DNA of 64,000 bases from contig JADFKZ010000002.1 in NCBI GenBank assembly GCA_022564665.1, forward strand, positions 1-64,000. Reading direction: 5' to 3'. Under the pieces are notes generated by a model that was not told where the DNA came from, did no database searches, and saw only the letters and a program-made list of their open reading frames with translations. A program made the position numbers and the translations under genes. The stretch comes from Planctomycetota bacterium (GTDB taxonomy: Bacteria > Planctomycetota > Phycisphaerae > Phycisphaerales > SM1A02). Shown here piece by piece: positions 1-8,003 of this stretch (position 1 is the first letter of the stretch; each line of letters starts with the position of its first letter).

Positions 1-2
1 CT

Positions 3-458
3 GCCAGGGTACCTCCCTATCTGCGCCTCGCCGGTGACGAGGCGTCAAAAGAGCGTGTTCACGACGCCGTTGGTCGGGCGCGGGAAGAGATCGCTCGGGA
101 AAACCGAGCTGCCTCCGGCAACCCCGGCTTGAATCCCACCGATCCACGCTGGGTGGTTGCGGTACGGGCGTATGGCCAGTTGCAGGGTTCGACCCTGACA
201 CTGGAAAGACGCCAGCGCGTCTTACGGACAGCGCGGCACCTGGGCGTTCGGCCCTTTGACGCGAACGTCATCATGGCAATCGTCCAGGATCACGCCCGTC
301 GGGGCGTTGATCTGCCCTCGGCAGCGGGGACGATCGCCTTGCTCAGCACCCCGGAGGTGGATCGGTCCGCGGCGTGGACGTGGGCTCGGCTGATCTGGGC
401 CATCATCTTGGGCGTTACCGCTACGGCGTGGCTCATCTGGTGGCTGACCGCAGGTTGA
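3..458 (+). CDS. 3' part of a gene for a tail-anchored protein of unknown function
   Basis: The frame is open from the first bases of the window, so the real start lies outside; 151 codons are visible. A charged Arg/Ala-rich soluble part is followed by one hydrophobic segment at the extreme C-terminus (AIILGVTATAWLIWWL), which would leave the protein tail-anchored in a membrane. A TTG at 129 could serve as a start, but the frame runs on upstream without a stop, so I treat the gene as 5'-partial. It is convergent with rnc, with one base between the two stop codons. No family recognised. Confidence 0.6.
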   Translation, partial: ARVPPYLRLAGDEASKERVHDAVGRAREEIARENRAASGNPGLNPTDPRWVVAVRAYGQLQGSTLTLERRQRVLRTARHLGVRPFDANVIMAIVQDHARRGVDLPSAAGTIALLSTPEVDRSAAWTWARLIWAIILGVTATAWLIWWLTAG

Positions 459-459
459 T

Positions 460-1230
460 CTACTCGGCGAAGTCTTGAAGTGAGTTCTCGGAGATGGGCG
501 GCTGAACGCCGTCGCGGCGAATCCGCACCTCGCCGTCAGGTCCCTGCTCCACCAGCTCCAACTCGAGTAGCGCCTCGAGCGCGGCCTGCTGCTCCGCCTG
601 CTTCTTGGAGGGGCCCCAGGAGGAGTTGAACCGCCGCGCCCCGATCTCCACGCAGATTTCGAAACACTTGGCGTGGTCAGGGCCCTTCTCGTCCATCACG
701 ATGTATTGCGGCTGCAGACCGAGAAGGTCCGGCGCCGTCTGCTGGAGGACGGACTTGTAGTTGTACTGGTGACCCGACCCGGCCGCTTGCGCTATGTAGG
801 GTCTCATGCCGCTGAGGATGAACCGGCGCGCCGGCTCGAGTCCGCCATCGATATGCACAGCGCCGATCAGCGACTCGTACACCGCCGCCAGCACGGAACG
901 GGGCAGCACGCGGCGATCGGACATCCCCTTGCCGAGCCGCAACAGCTCGTCGAGTCCGAGCTCCAAGGCAATGGACGCGCAGGTGCGACGGCTCACGACC
1001 AATGACTTGATCTTGGTCAGGTCGCCCTCGAGGGAATCCGGGTACTGGTCAAAAAGGTACTCGCAGACGACCATCCCCAGCACCGCGTCACCGAGGAACT
1101 CCAGACGCTCGTTGCTCTGGAGCCGGGAATCCGCCAGCGACGCGTGAGTCAGGCTCTGTATCAGAAGCTGCCTGTCGGCGAACTGATGCTCGAGCAGCTG
1201 CTCAGCCCTGGCAATACTCTCAGGATCCAT
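460..1230 (-). CDS. rnc: Ribonuclease III
   Basis: Double-strand-specific endoribonuclease that processes rRNA precursors and structured mRNAs in the cytoplasm. The 256-residue protein has the RNase III signature ERLEFLGDAVLG at about residues 41-52, with the catalytic acidic residues there and again near residue 118 (YESLIGA). A double-stranded-RNA-binding domain follows at about 158-228 (Y-K-S-V-L-Q-Q near its start, KKQAEQQAA near its end). A charged tail of about 25 residues follows that domain. Length is slightly above the usual 220-240. It stands alone, convergent with the partial gene upstream. Confidence 0.93.
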   Translation of the reverse strand: MDPESIARAEQLLEHQFADRQLLIQSLTHASLADSRLQSNERLEFLGDAVLGMVVCEYLFDQYPDSLEGDLTKIKSLVVSRRTCASIALELGLDELLRLGKGMSDRRVLPRSVLAAVYESLIGAVHIDGGLEPARRFILSGMRPYIAQAAGSGHQYNYKSVLQQTAPDLLGLQPQYIVMDEKGPDHAKCFEICVEIGARRFNSSWGPSKKQAEQQAALEALLELELVEQGPDGEVRIRRDGVQPPISENSLQDFAE

Positions 1231-1532
1231 TGGGTCCCGCCATCACAAGAATCCGGGCATTCTGCCGGTGGCACAATGCTGTGGACCAGGTTCGGTCCTG
1301 GGCGGGCTTTACAGTCGCCAAGGGCGTGCGTGGCCAGCAGGCGGCTGCAAAACGCGTCCAGTGGAGCCACCGTGGCTCCCTATGACTGCGTGTAACTATA
1401 GGGTACCCACATCGGCGATTGCCAACGCCGACATGAGCGTTGCATTGGCCCCGAGCGGCGGGCGCCGCTACACTGCCCTTTCGATCACCCGGACCGCCCC
1501 ATGGGCGCCGGCGACGGTCTGGAAGCACACAC
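1231..1532. other. Intergenic stretch between divergent rnc and rpmH
   Basis: About 300 bases without a convincing gene. Overlapping ORFs exist in several frames but none has a recognisable product or ribosome-binding site. It must carry the promoters of rnc (leftward) and rpmH (rightward). A possible rpmH promoter is listed separately. Confidence 0.4.
1445..1474 (+). promoter_or_regulatory. Possible rpmH promoter
   Basis: TTGGCC at 1445-1450 and TACACT at 1469-1474 are separated by 18 bases. The -35 match is moderate and the -10 fair. The position, about 60 bases before the rpmH ATG, is sensible. Weak call. Confidence 0.3.
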
Positions 1533-1667
1533 ATGCACTACCCGCATCACCTAAGCAACAGGAAGCGTGTGAGGAGTCTCGGCTTCCGCGCCCGGATGAA
1601 GACCAAGCGAGGCCGGATCCTCATCAACCGCAAGCGGCGCAAGGGAAGGGTGCTGACGCCGGTCTAG
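1533..1667 (+). CDS. rpmH: Large ribosomal subunit protein bL34
   Basis: A 44-residue basic ribosomal protein of the 50S subunit. The diagnostic core S-N-R-K-R-V-R-S-L-G-F-R-A-R-M-K-T-K and the R-R-K-G-R tail are intact. The N-terminus reads M-H-Y-P-H-H instead of the usual M-K-R-T-Y-Q-P, a variant I associate with planctomycetes. In most bacteria rpmH is followed by rnpA; here the next gene is aroK on the opposite strand, whose stop codon overlaps the rpmH stop by four bases. ATG 1533 is chosen because the product then has exactly the family length. Confidence 0.93.
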   Translation: MHYPHHLSNRKRVRSLGFRARMKTKRGRILINRKRRKGRVLTPV

Positions 1668-2194
1668 CCATCATTTGGCCCGTGTCCGTGGTTGAGCAGC
1701 CGGAGAATCACCGTGGCCGCTTCGGCGGGCGTGGTTTCGGTGACGTCCAGCTCGATGTCCGCCAGGGACCGGTATGCAGGCTGCCGCATTTGAGCCACGC
1801 GGGCGATCTCCTTGATCGCGTCCCCGGCCAGCAGGGGCGGCCGATCGCCGGGGTTCTTGAGGAGGCGGTGTGTCAGCTCCGCGACGCGGCACCTGAGGTA
1901 GATCACCGTGGCCCGGCTTGCCCGCTGCTCGGCCTCGATGAGATGGCGTGCCTCTGGGATCATCGGCGTTCCTCCACCGAGGGCGATGACCTGGCCTGCA
2001 CGCTGGAGGCATTCGCACAGCACTCTCGTCTCCGCGGCCCGCCATGCCGCCTCGCCATTCGCCGCCCACACCTCGGCCACCGACGCCTCGGGGAAGGTCG
2101 CCAGGATCTGCTCATCGATCTCCACGAGCGGCCGGCCCAGACCCTCGGCCAGGAGCCGGCCGAGCGTGGACTTCCCGCAGCCACGCAGACCCAT
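1664..2194 (-). CDS. aroK: Shikimate kinase
   Basis: Phosphorylates shikimate with ATP in the chorismate pathway. Walker A GLRGCGKST occupies residues 2-10, a shikimate-binding D-E pair lies near residue 27, the GGGTP motif near residue 73 and R-P-P-L in the lid near residue 117. With ATG 2194 the P-loop is almost at the N-terminus, shorter than usual. The frame is open for 11 codons upstream (I-D-T-P-N-T-L-L), so a non-ATG start such as CTG may be used. That frame is the same as the upstream PilZ gene, whose TGA at 2228-2230 precedes the aroK ATG by 33 bases. The two are probably one transcript. Confidence 0.88.
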   Translation of the reverse strand: MGLRGCGKSTLGRLLAEGLGRPLVEIDEQILATFPEASVAEVWAANGEAAWRAAETRVLCECLQRAGQVIALGGGTPMIPEARHLIEAEQRASRATVIYLRCRVAELTHRLLKNPGDRPPLLAGDAIKEIARVAQMRQPAYRSLADIELDVTETTPAEAATVILRLLNHGHGPNDG

Positions 2195-2227
2195 CAGCAG
2201 CGTGTTGGGCGTATCGATGGGGCGGTC

Positions 2228-2611
2228 TCACGCGGCGCAGTGACCGGCGCCACAGACGAGGAACTTCATCAGGCGGTCGTGATCGGACCGGTCGGGGAAA
2301 CCTGTAAACCGAAAAGCGATCCGCCTGGGTCCGGGGTCGTCGGCGGGATCGCTCACCCACACCACGCTGCCCTGGGCCTTCAGGTCCGGCACCGCTCCAG
2401 GCAGGTTCAGAAGCACGGCGATCGACTCCCCCGGCTCCAGCGGCTCGTCGAGCTCGATCCGCGCGCCGCCGGCTGAGATGTCGTAGATATGGCCCGTGAG
2501 TCTGGGCAGGCCGCTGCGATCGCCCGTGCGCCGCGCCGTCACAACCGTGTACATGGGCACCAGGCGGTACCGCGGGTGGATACGTCGGTTCAGTGGGCTG
2601 TCGGCGGCCAT
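2228..2611 (-). CDS. PilZ-domain protein
   Basis: A 127-residue single PilZ domain, the family that binds cyclic di-GMP. The N-terminal arginine motif (R-R-I-H-P-R-Y-R, residues 9-16) and the D-I-S-A-G-G motif near residue 45 are both present, so ligand binding is plausible. No output domain is attached, so the protein probably acts by contact with a partner. It is followed in the same frame, 33 bases later, by aroK. A second, larger PilZ protein lies at 61975-62700. Confidence 0.82.
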   Translation of the reverse strand: MAADSPLNRRIHPRYRLVPMYTVVTARRTGDRSGLPRLTGHIYDISAGGARIELDEPLEPGESIAVLLNLPGAVPDLKAQGSVVWVSDPADDPGPRRIAFRFTGFPDRSDHDRLMKFLVCGAGHCAA

Positions 2612-2665
2612 CGCGATCCCCCTGGTGAAGAGACTGATGTCCTATCGGTTGCCGCCGGTGTGTCC

Positions 2666-3112
2666 TTAAAAGGCTCCCGCCCGCTGGCGTGTCCGGCTGG
2701 CCAGAAGCTGAATGCTCAGGCCCTCAATCCGAACACCAAGCTCCCGCTCAATCTCCCCGATCACCGACCTGCGGAGGTGGGTCATCATCCGGTCGCTCAG
2801 CTCGCCCGGGACGTCCTGGATCTCGTCACTCTCCCGGAAGCACAGGTGCAGGTGCTCGGTGGTGTCGGCGTCGTAGCGGCAGCAGCCGTTGCCCGTCGGC
2901 AGCCTGCGGGCCAGCCCCGCCCTGCACAATGCCTCCAGCGTGTTGTAGACGGTGGCGAGGCTGAGTCGAGCGATGTGGGGTCTGACCAGGCGGAACAGCT
3001 CTTCCGCCGTAGGATGGTCCGGCTGGTCGCACAGGGTCTCGTACAAGGCGCGTCGCTGGGTCGTGCATCGAAGGTTGTGCCGGGCAAAAAGGTCTCGGGT
3101 CGTCATCAGCAT
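2666..3112 (-). CDS. Fur-family transcriptional regulator
   Basis: A 148-residue ferric-uptake-type repressor: N-terminal winged helix (T-T-Q-R-R-A-L-Y at residues 17-24 and the recognition region S-L-A-T-V-Y-N-T-L near residue 51) followed by the metal and dimer domain. The usual H-H-H-H and paired C-x-x-C motifs are reduced to E-H-L-H-L-C with no second cysteine pair, so the structural zinc site is altered and the metal specificity cannot be read from sequence. It is divergent from ilvC. AGAAT (3143-3147) and ATTCT (3160-3164) form an inverted pair in its upstream region that could be an operator, but this is weak. Confidence 0.85.
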   Translation of the reverse strand: MLMTTRDLFARHNLRCTTQRRALYETLCDQPDHPTAEELFRLVRPHIARLSLATVYNTLEALCRAGLARRLPTGNGCCRYDADTTEHLHLCFRESDEIQDVPGELSDRMMTHLRRSVIGEIERELGVRIEGLSIQLLASRTRQRAGAF

Positions 3113-3135
3113 CCTTTCTGGACGGCAGGGCTCCT

Positions 3136-3249
3136 GTGCCTCAGAATCGACAGGTGATTATTCTCCCCCTGGTGGCCCCCGGCCACTTTTTCGACGACTG
3201 GGGCATCTGCCGTCTTTTTCCTTCCATTCTGGAGCATCGATTCCCGTGA
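3136..3249 (+). promoter_or_regulatory. Candidate ilvC leader peptide ORF with branched-chain codons
   Basis: A GTG-started ORF of 37 codons whose residues 7-13 read V-I-I-L-P-L-V, preceded by AGGG about 6 bases upstream. Its TGA (3247-3249) overlaps the ilvC GTG (3246-3248), so translation could be coupled. A hairpin with five Ts (3172-3191) begins at the last Val codon of the run. ilvC makes branched-chain amino acids, so an attenuation or coupling role fits. Hydrophobic runs also arise by chance, and there is no stop codon before the hairpin as in classic leaders. Confidence 0.35.
3172..3191 (+). terminator. Intrinsic-terminator-like hairpin upstream of ilvC
   Basis: GTGGCC (3172-3177), loop CCC, GGCCAC (3181-3186), then TTTTT (3187-3191). 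A second weaker stem, GACGAC with GCCGTC, is followed by TTTTT at 3214-3219. The nearest upstream gene is on the other strand, so the only plus-strand transcript these could stop is the ilvC leader. Confidence 0.5.
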
Positions 3250-4292
3250 AAATAATTCATGGCGCCGAGAAAGCACCGCTGGCGCCACTTCGTGGACGGC
3301 GGGTCGCTGTCCTGGGCTTTGGCAACCAGGGCCACGCTCATGCGTTGAACCTTCGCGAGTCGGGTGTCGATGTCGTCGTGGCCGCGCGGCGCGGCTCCAC
3401 CGGTGGATCTCGCGCGACCGCGGCCGGGTTCGAGCCGCTGGAAATACCTCAGGCGGTTGCGGAGGCGGACCTCGTCATCCTGGCTCTTCCAGATGAGGTG
3501 CAGCCCGGGGTCTACTCGACCTCGATCGCTCCGGCCCTCAAGGCAGGCGCGACGGTGGGCTTTCTGCACGGCTTCAACATCCGCTATCGTCTCATCGAAC
3601 CCGCCAGAGGTGTCGGCGTGATCATGGTGGCGCCGAAGGGGCCGGGGCACACGCTGCGAAGCCTCTTCCGCGCGGGACGCGGTCTGCCCTGTCTCTTTGC
3701 GGTGGATCAGGATTCACCTGCGGGCGACGCCGAGGCCCTGGGGCTGGCGTGGGCCAACGGGATCGGCGCGGCGCGCGCCGCAATCGTCTACACCAGCTTT
3801 GCCGACGAGACCGAGACCGACTTGTTCGGGGAGCAGGCCGTGCTCTGCGGCGGCCTGGGGGCACTGATCTACGCCGCCTTCGAGACGCTCGTGGAAGCGG
3901 GCTATCCGCCCGAGCTGGCGTACCTGGAGTGCTGCCATGAGGTCAAGCAGATCGCCGACCTGGTCTATGAGCGCGGCTTTGCGGCAACCTTTGAGGCGAT
4001 CAGCTCGACCGCGGAGTTCGGCGCCTACCGGGCGGGTCCCCGTTTGATCGATGAATCGGTGCGCCAGCGAATGCGTGAGCTGCTGAGGGAGGTGCGGGAC
4101 GGCACCTTCGCAGAGGCCATGATGCGCGACCATGAAAAGGGTTTCGGCTGGTTCAAGTCGAAGCGCGAGGCGGCACGCGCTCACGACCTGGAGCCGGCTG
4201 GAAGGGTCGTGCGATCGTTCATGCCATGGCTGGGGATCGACGCCGATGATCCACCTGGCCGCAAGAACAAGGCCACGGAGGGCCGTGAGTGA
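3246..4292 (+). CDS. ilvC: Ketol-acid reductoisomerase
   Basis: NADPH-dependent isomeroreductase of valine, leucine and isoleucine synthesis. The 348-residue class I enzyme has the dinucleotide-binding motif G-F-G-N-Q-G-H-A near residue 24, the metal-binding D-E-T-E-T-D-L-F-G-E-Q near residue 189, and the C-terminal C-C-H-E-V-K-Q-I. The frame runs far upstream, but homology begins at M/V-K-I-I-H-G, so GTG 3246 is the start. The stop overlaps the uppP start (GTGA). No other ilv gene is adjacent; an acetolactate-synthase-like gene lies 54 kb away at 58400-60046. Confidence 0.93.
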   Translation: MKIIHGAEKAPLAPLRGRRVAVLGFGNQGHAHALNLRESGVDVVVAARRGSTGGSRATAAGFEPLEIPQAVAEADLVILALPDEVQPGVYSTSIAPALKAGATVGFLHGFNIRYRLIEPARGVGVIMVAPKGPGHTLRSLFRAGRGLPCLFAVDQDSPAGDAEALGLAWANGIGAARAAIVYTSFADETETDLFGEQAVLCGGLGALIYAAFETLVEAGYPPELAYLECCHEVKQIADLVYERGFAATFEAISSTAEFGAYRAGPRLIDESVRQRMRELLREVRDGTFAEAMMRDHEKGFGWFKSKREAARAHDLEPAGRVVRSFMPWLGIDADDPPGRKNKATEGRE

Positions 4293-5107
4293 CAATTCTC
4301 CAGGCCGTCATCCTGGGTCTGGTCGAAGGGATCACCGAGTACCTTCCGATCTCTTCTACCGGGCACCTGATCCTGGCCAAGTCGCTGCTGGGTCTTGAGA
4401 ACCCTGCGTCAAACGCCTTCATCATTATGATCCAGGGCGGGGCGATCCTCGCCGTCATTGGTCTGTACCGGCGGCGGGTGAGCCAGATCTTCCGGGGTCT
4501 CATGGGCGCCGACGCGGCCGGCCGGCGGCTCATGTTCAACCTGCTCATCGCCTTCGCGCCCGCGGCGATCTTCGGTCTTCTCCTGGGCAGTTTCGTCCAG
4601 GAGTGGCTCTTTGCGGCCTCCCCCGTAGTTGGTGCGCTCGCCGCCGGCGGTGTGATCATGATCCTGGCGCCGCGAGGCCGGAAGGCCACGACAGAGATCG
4701 ACGCTCTGAGCTGGCGCGCGGCGCTGGTCATCGGGGCGATTCAGGTGATCGCCATGTGGCCGGGGACGAGCCGATCGATGGTGACGATCCTCGGCGGTCT
4801 CCTGGTTGGGCTGCGACCGCGACAGGCTGCGGAATTCAGCTTTCTCCTGGGGGTTCCCACGCTGGGGGCGGCGTGCATTTACAGCGCCGCCAAGAGCCTT
4901 ACGGGCGACGAAGTGAGCATGCTCGAGGCGCTGGGGTGGACACCGGTTCTGGTCGGGTTCGCCGTGGCCACGATCTCGGCGATGGTGGCAATCAGGTGGC
5001 TGGTCAGCTACCTGACACGCCACGGGCTTGCGATCTTCGGCTGGTACCGCCTGGTGCTCGCCTCGGCGCTGGCGTTGTTGATCGCCCGGGGCATCCTCTC
5101 GATCTGA
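4289..5107 (+). CDS. uppP: Undecaprenyl-diphosphatase
   Basis: Integral membrane phosphatase that recycles the undecaprenyl carrier for peptidoglycan and other surface polymers. The 272 residues contain about eight hydrophobic segments. The two conserved motifs are present: G-x-x-E-G-I-T-E-Y-L-P-I-S-S-T-G-H near the N-terminus and P-G-T-S-R-S near residue 168. The GTG start overlaps the ilvC stop by four bases, so the two are co-translated although functionally unrelated. A composite repeat follows the stop. Confidence 0.93.
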   Translation: MTILQAVILGLVEGITEYLPISSTGHLILAKSLLGLENPASNAFIIMIQGGAILAVIGLYRRRVSQIFRGLMGADAAGRRLMFNLLIAFAPAAIFGLLLGSFVQEWLFAASPVVGALAAGGVIMILAPRGRKATTEIDALSWRAALVIGAIQVIAMWPGTSRSMVTILGGLLVGLRPRQAAEFSFLLGVPTLGAACIYSAAKSLTGDEVSMLEALGWTPVLVGFAVATISAMVAIRWLVSYLTRHGLAIFGWYRLVLASALALLIARGILSI

Positions 5108-5108
5108 A

Positions 5109-5288
5109 AAAGGCTGTCAGCAATCTCTGGGTGGCTGGGGCTGAGCGAAGCGAAGCCCCGGTCTTCATATCGACGGACCAACCGTGGCGTCGCCCCGATG
5201 CGATCGGGGCTTCGCCACAGCCACCCAGAAGAGGGCAGTCGGGCGGAAGCGCGCCCACCGCTTTTCTTGCCGACAGCCGACAGCCTTG
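5109..5288. repeat. Composite repeat C1 flanked by A-type arms
   Basis: Core 5129-5226 runs from GGGTGGCTGGGG to CAGCCACCC (family C). It is flanked by AGGCTGTCAG (5110-5119) and CCGACAGCCGACAGCCTT (about 5270-5287), which are family A arms in inverted orientation. It lies between the convergent uppP and CYTH genes. About 38 bases from the core recur exactly, inverted, near 61790-61827. Confidence 0.8.
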
Positions 5289-5291
5289 TTC

Positions 5292-5807
5292 CTACTGCTC
5301 CGCCAGCAGTTGTGCCATCAGGTCGCAGTAACTCGGGCCCACCGATTCGCCCATCGTCGGGCCAAACGTCCGCCGGAGTTGGTTGATGATCTTGTGACAC
5401 TCCTGGACGTCATGCCGCTTGGAGACGACCGCTTCGAACTCGATGAAGACCCCGAGCCGGTCCACCTCGTCGAGGTTGATCCGCACGTTGTCGAGCATCC
5501 ACAGCTCCCTGGTCTTGGAGACCTTGAGCCACGACCGGAGGTTGTCGGTTCCCCAGCGTCGTTGCGCCTGCTTGTCGGTCAGGATCGCGTAGTTGCACAT
5601 CCTCGGTCTGACGATGTCGCGGCGGTGGTAGTTGATCCATTCGGTGGGCTCGCCTGGCGCCTCGCGTTTCATGAGCCTGCCTTCGTGGAGCTTGAAATAG
5701 GTGTCCGTCTGGCAGACGGTCCCGATCCGCTTGGCCCCGAGCACCGCGCACTGCCGCCGGGCCACTACCGGGTCACGCAGCTCCGCCTTGAACTCGATGT
5801 TGTGCAT
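5292..5807 (-). CDS. CYTH-domain protein (class IV adenylate cyclase-like or triphosphatase)
   Basis: A 171-residue CYTH-fold protein: N-terminal M-H-N-I-E-F-K-A-E-L with the ExExK-like motif reduced to E-F-K-A-E, alternating charged strands (Q-T-D-T-Y-F-K, R-S-W-L-K-V-S-K) and I-E-F-E-A-V near residue 117. The family binds triphosphates through a basic and acidic tunnel; members are adenylate cyclases, thiamine-triphosphatases or inorganic triphosphatases, and sequence alone does not choose. ATG 5807 is selected because homology begins there. It follows ligA by 22 bases on the same strand. Confidence 0.78.
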   Translation of the reverse strand: MHNIEFKAELRDPVVARRQCAVLGAKRIGTVCQTDTYFKLHEGRLMKREAPGEPTEWINYHRRDIVRPRMCNYAILTDKQAQRRWGTDNLRSWLKVSKTRELWMLDNVRINLDEVDRLGVFIEFEAVVSKRHDVQECHKIINQLRRTFGPTMGESVGPSYCDLMAQLLAEQ

Positions 5808-5829
5808 TATGACTCCAGGTCCAGCCTTG

Positions 5830-7878
5830 TTACTTAAGCGCGGCAAGCAGCTGCTCTTCGTTCCAGATCTCGATCCCCAGGTCACGGGCCTTGTCGAGCT
5901 TGGATCCTGGGTTCTTGCCTGCGATCAGCAGATCGGTCCGCGCCGATACCGAGCCGGTCACGGTCGCGCCCAGCGTCGCGAGCCGCTCGGAAAGCTCGGT
6001 CCGCGAAAAGTGCTCGAGTGTGCCCGTAAGCACGATCGTACGGTCCTCGAAGTGGTTTCCGGATGCGGTCCGGTTGGGCTCGGCCGCGTGCCGGTGGCTT
6101 GTGAGATCAACCCCCACGGCTGCCAGCCGATCGAACGTCCGGCGTCCCTCGGCGGTTCTGAGAAAGGCCGCAAGCGTCGACGCCATCACCTCGCCGAAGT
6201 CGGGCAGGGCGAGCAGGTCTTCCTCTGTTGACTCCAGCAAGGCCTTGGCGTCAGGGAAGTGGCTCGCAAGCGCCCTGGCGGCGGTCGTACCGATGTGCCG
6301 GATACCCAGGCCGCCCAGCACCCTCGCCAAGCCGCGAGTCTTGCTCGCCTCGGCGGCCTCCAACAGGTTGTCGACCGACACCTCGGCCATCCGCTGGAGC
6401 TTCAAAAGGGCATCGCGATTGAGCGTAAAGAGATCGGCAAAATGCCTGACCAACCCGGCGTCGACAAGCTGGTCCACGAGCTTCTCGCCAAAACCGACGA
6501 TATCCATCTGGCCGCGGCCCACGAACCATTTGACCTTCTCGCGGAACTGGGCGGGGCATTCAGGGTTGACGCAATAGATCTTCGGTCCCTCCTGCTCCAC
6601 CCGACCACCGCAGGCGGGGCACCGCCTTGGCGCCGCGATCCTCTTGGGTTTGCCCCTGCGTTTGTCGGTCAGCACCCGGACCACCTGGGGAATGATGTCC
6701 CCGGCCTTCTCGATCAAGACCGTGTCCCCGAGACGGATGTCCTTTCGCCGGATCTCCTGGATGTTGTGCAGCGTCGCGTGTCGGACCGTGGTACCGGCAA
6801 GCAGGATCGGCTCCATCGTCGCCCGTGGAGTCAGCGTCCCACCCTTGCCCACCTGCCAGTCCACCTGCGTGAGCCGGGTTGTGGCCTGCTCGGGTGGGTA
6901 CTTGAAGGCCACACACCACCGCGGGGCCTTGCTCGTTGCCCCGAGCTTCTGCTGGAAGTCGATCCGATCCACCCGCACCACGATGCCGTCCACGCCGTAG
7001 CCGAGGCTCCCTCGCGCGCCGCGCAAGCCATCGACCTTCTCGAGGACCTCCTCGATTCCCCGGGCGCGCGCGGCGTGGGGGCTGACCGGAACCCCCAACG
7101 CCTTCAGTTGCGAAAGAAAGTCCCAGAAGGTCCCGGTCTCCGGAGGCTCTGACTCGCCCCGGCCGTGTGCCACAAAGCTCAGCCTTCGCCGAGCCACCAC
7201 GGCGGGGTCGAGCTGCTTAAGCGTTCCCGCGGTCGCGTTGCGAGCGTTTGCGAAGGCGGGCTCGCCTGCTTGCTCGCGGCGGCGGTTGATCCGCTGGAAC
7301 TCTTCGTTGGGCATGAAGATCTCGCCGCGGACCTCCAGCACGGCGGCTGGTTTACCGCCGGCGGTCCGCAGTCTCAGTGGTATGGCCCGGATTGTCCTGA
7401 CCTGCGCCGTCACGTCGTCTCCGGATTCACCGTCACCACGGGTCAGTGCGACCGCCAGAAGGCCGTTTTCGTACCGCAGGCTGACCGCCACGCCGTCGAT
7501 CTTCGGATCACAGACATAGTCCAGCGGCTCTTCAACGTCGTCCTCTCCCTCGGCGATCTCGGGCCGGAGCGCTTTTCGCACACGGCCGTCCCACGCCCGC
7601 AGGTCATCAAGCGTGTAGGAGTTGTCGATCGACAGCATGGGCACTTTGTGCCGCAGGGTCCGGAAGCCCTCCAGGGGCTTGCCCCCAACCCGTTGCGAGG
7701 GGCTGGCCGGGTCGCTCAGTTGGGGATTGGCGCGCTCCAGCTCAATCAGCTCGCGCATCAGGGCGTCGTACTCCGAATCCGGCATCGTGGGCTGGTTGTC
7801 GACGAAGTACGCTCGGTTGGCGCGCTCCAGCAGGTCGCGAAGCTCCAGGACTCGCCGTTTAGGAGAAGGACCGGCCAT
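5830..7878 (-). CDS. ligA: NAD-dependent DNA ligase
   Basis: Seals nicks in replication and repair using NAD+. The 682-residue protein has the full architecture: Ia domain (Y-D-A-L-M-R-E-L), adenylation domain with the nucleophilic lysine in D-P-K-I-D-G-V-A near residue 125, OB fold, four-cysteine zinc finger (C-P-A-C then C-V-N-P-E-C near residues 415-440), helix-hairpin-helix region and a C-terminal BRCT domain starting near residue 605. Length is normal. A family D palindrome lies upstream of the start at 7951-8003. Confidence 0.95.
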   Translation of the reverse strand: MAGPSPKRRVLELRDLLERANRAYFVDNQPTMPDSEYDALMRELIELERANPQLSDPASPSQRVGGKPLEGFRTLRHKVPMLSIDNSYTLDDLRAWDGRVRKALRPEIAEGEDDVEEPLDYVCDPKIDGVAVSLRYENGLLAVALTRGDGESGDDVTAQVRTIRAIPLRLRTAGGKPAAVLEVRGEIFMPNEEFQRINRRREQAGEPAFANARNATAGTLKQLDPAVVARRRLSFVAHGRGESEPPETGTFWDFLSQLKALGVPVSPHAARARGIEEVLEKVDGLRGARGSLGYGVDGIVVRVDRIDFQQKLGATSKAPRWCVAFKYPPEQATTRLTQVDWQVGKGGTLTPRATMEPILLAGTTVRHATLHNIQEIRRKDIRLGDTVLIEKAGDIIPQVVRVLTDKRRGKPKRIAAPRRCPACGGRVEQEGPKIYCVNPECPAQFREKVKWFVGRGQMDIVGFGEKLVDQLVDAGLVRHFADLFTLNRDALLKLQRMAEVSVDNLLEAAEASKTRGLARVLGGLGIRHIGTTAARALASHFPDAKALLESTEEDLLALPDFGEVMASTLAAFLRTAEGRRTFDRLAAVGVDLTSHRHAAEPNRTASGNHFEDRTIVLTGTLEHFSRTELSERLATLGATVTGSVSARTDLLIAGKNPGSKLDKARDLGIEIWNEEQLLAALK

Positions 7879-7950
7879 TTCACTCCACGATAGCCCGGGA
7901 TCTTGGAGGGTACCCCTCCCCAGAGGATCGGATCAATCACTGGCTCTACA

Positions 7951-8003
7951 GAAGCGGTTTGACAACCTCCTCCTGGCCGACGGATCGCTTATGAAGCCAC
8001 TTC
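7951..8003. repeat. Dispersed palindrome, family D copy 1
   Basis: Arms GAAGCGGTTTGACAACC (7951-7967) and CGCTTATGAAGCCACTTC (7986-8003), with the conserved centre GGCCGACGGATCG. Read on the minus strand it matches the other D copies. It lies between divergent ligA and the small ORF at 8160. Confidence 0.75.

Noticed and set aside
1268-2476. 402-codon plus-strand ORF spanning rpmH, aroK and PilZ
   Set aside because: Antisense shadow of clearly recognisable genes in high-GC DNA; its product has no family resemblance.
3143-3164. AGAAT...ATTCT as a Fur-family operator
   Set aside because: The arms are only five bases and the 12-base gap does not match known Fur or PerR boxes; mentioned only as a possibility in the regulator entry.
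2952-3245. Upstream extension of the ilvC reading frame (about 98 codons)
   Set aside because: It runs through the opposite-strand Fur gene, has no similarity to the family, and homology begins exactly at GTG 3246.
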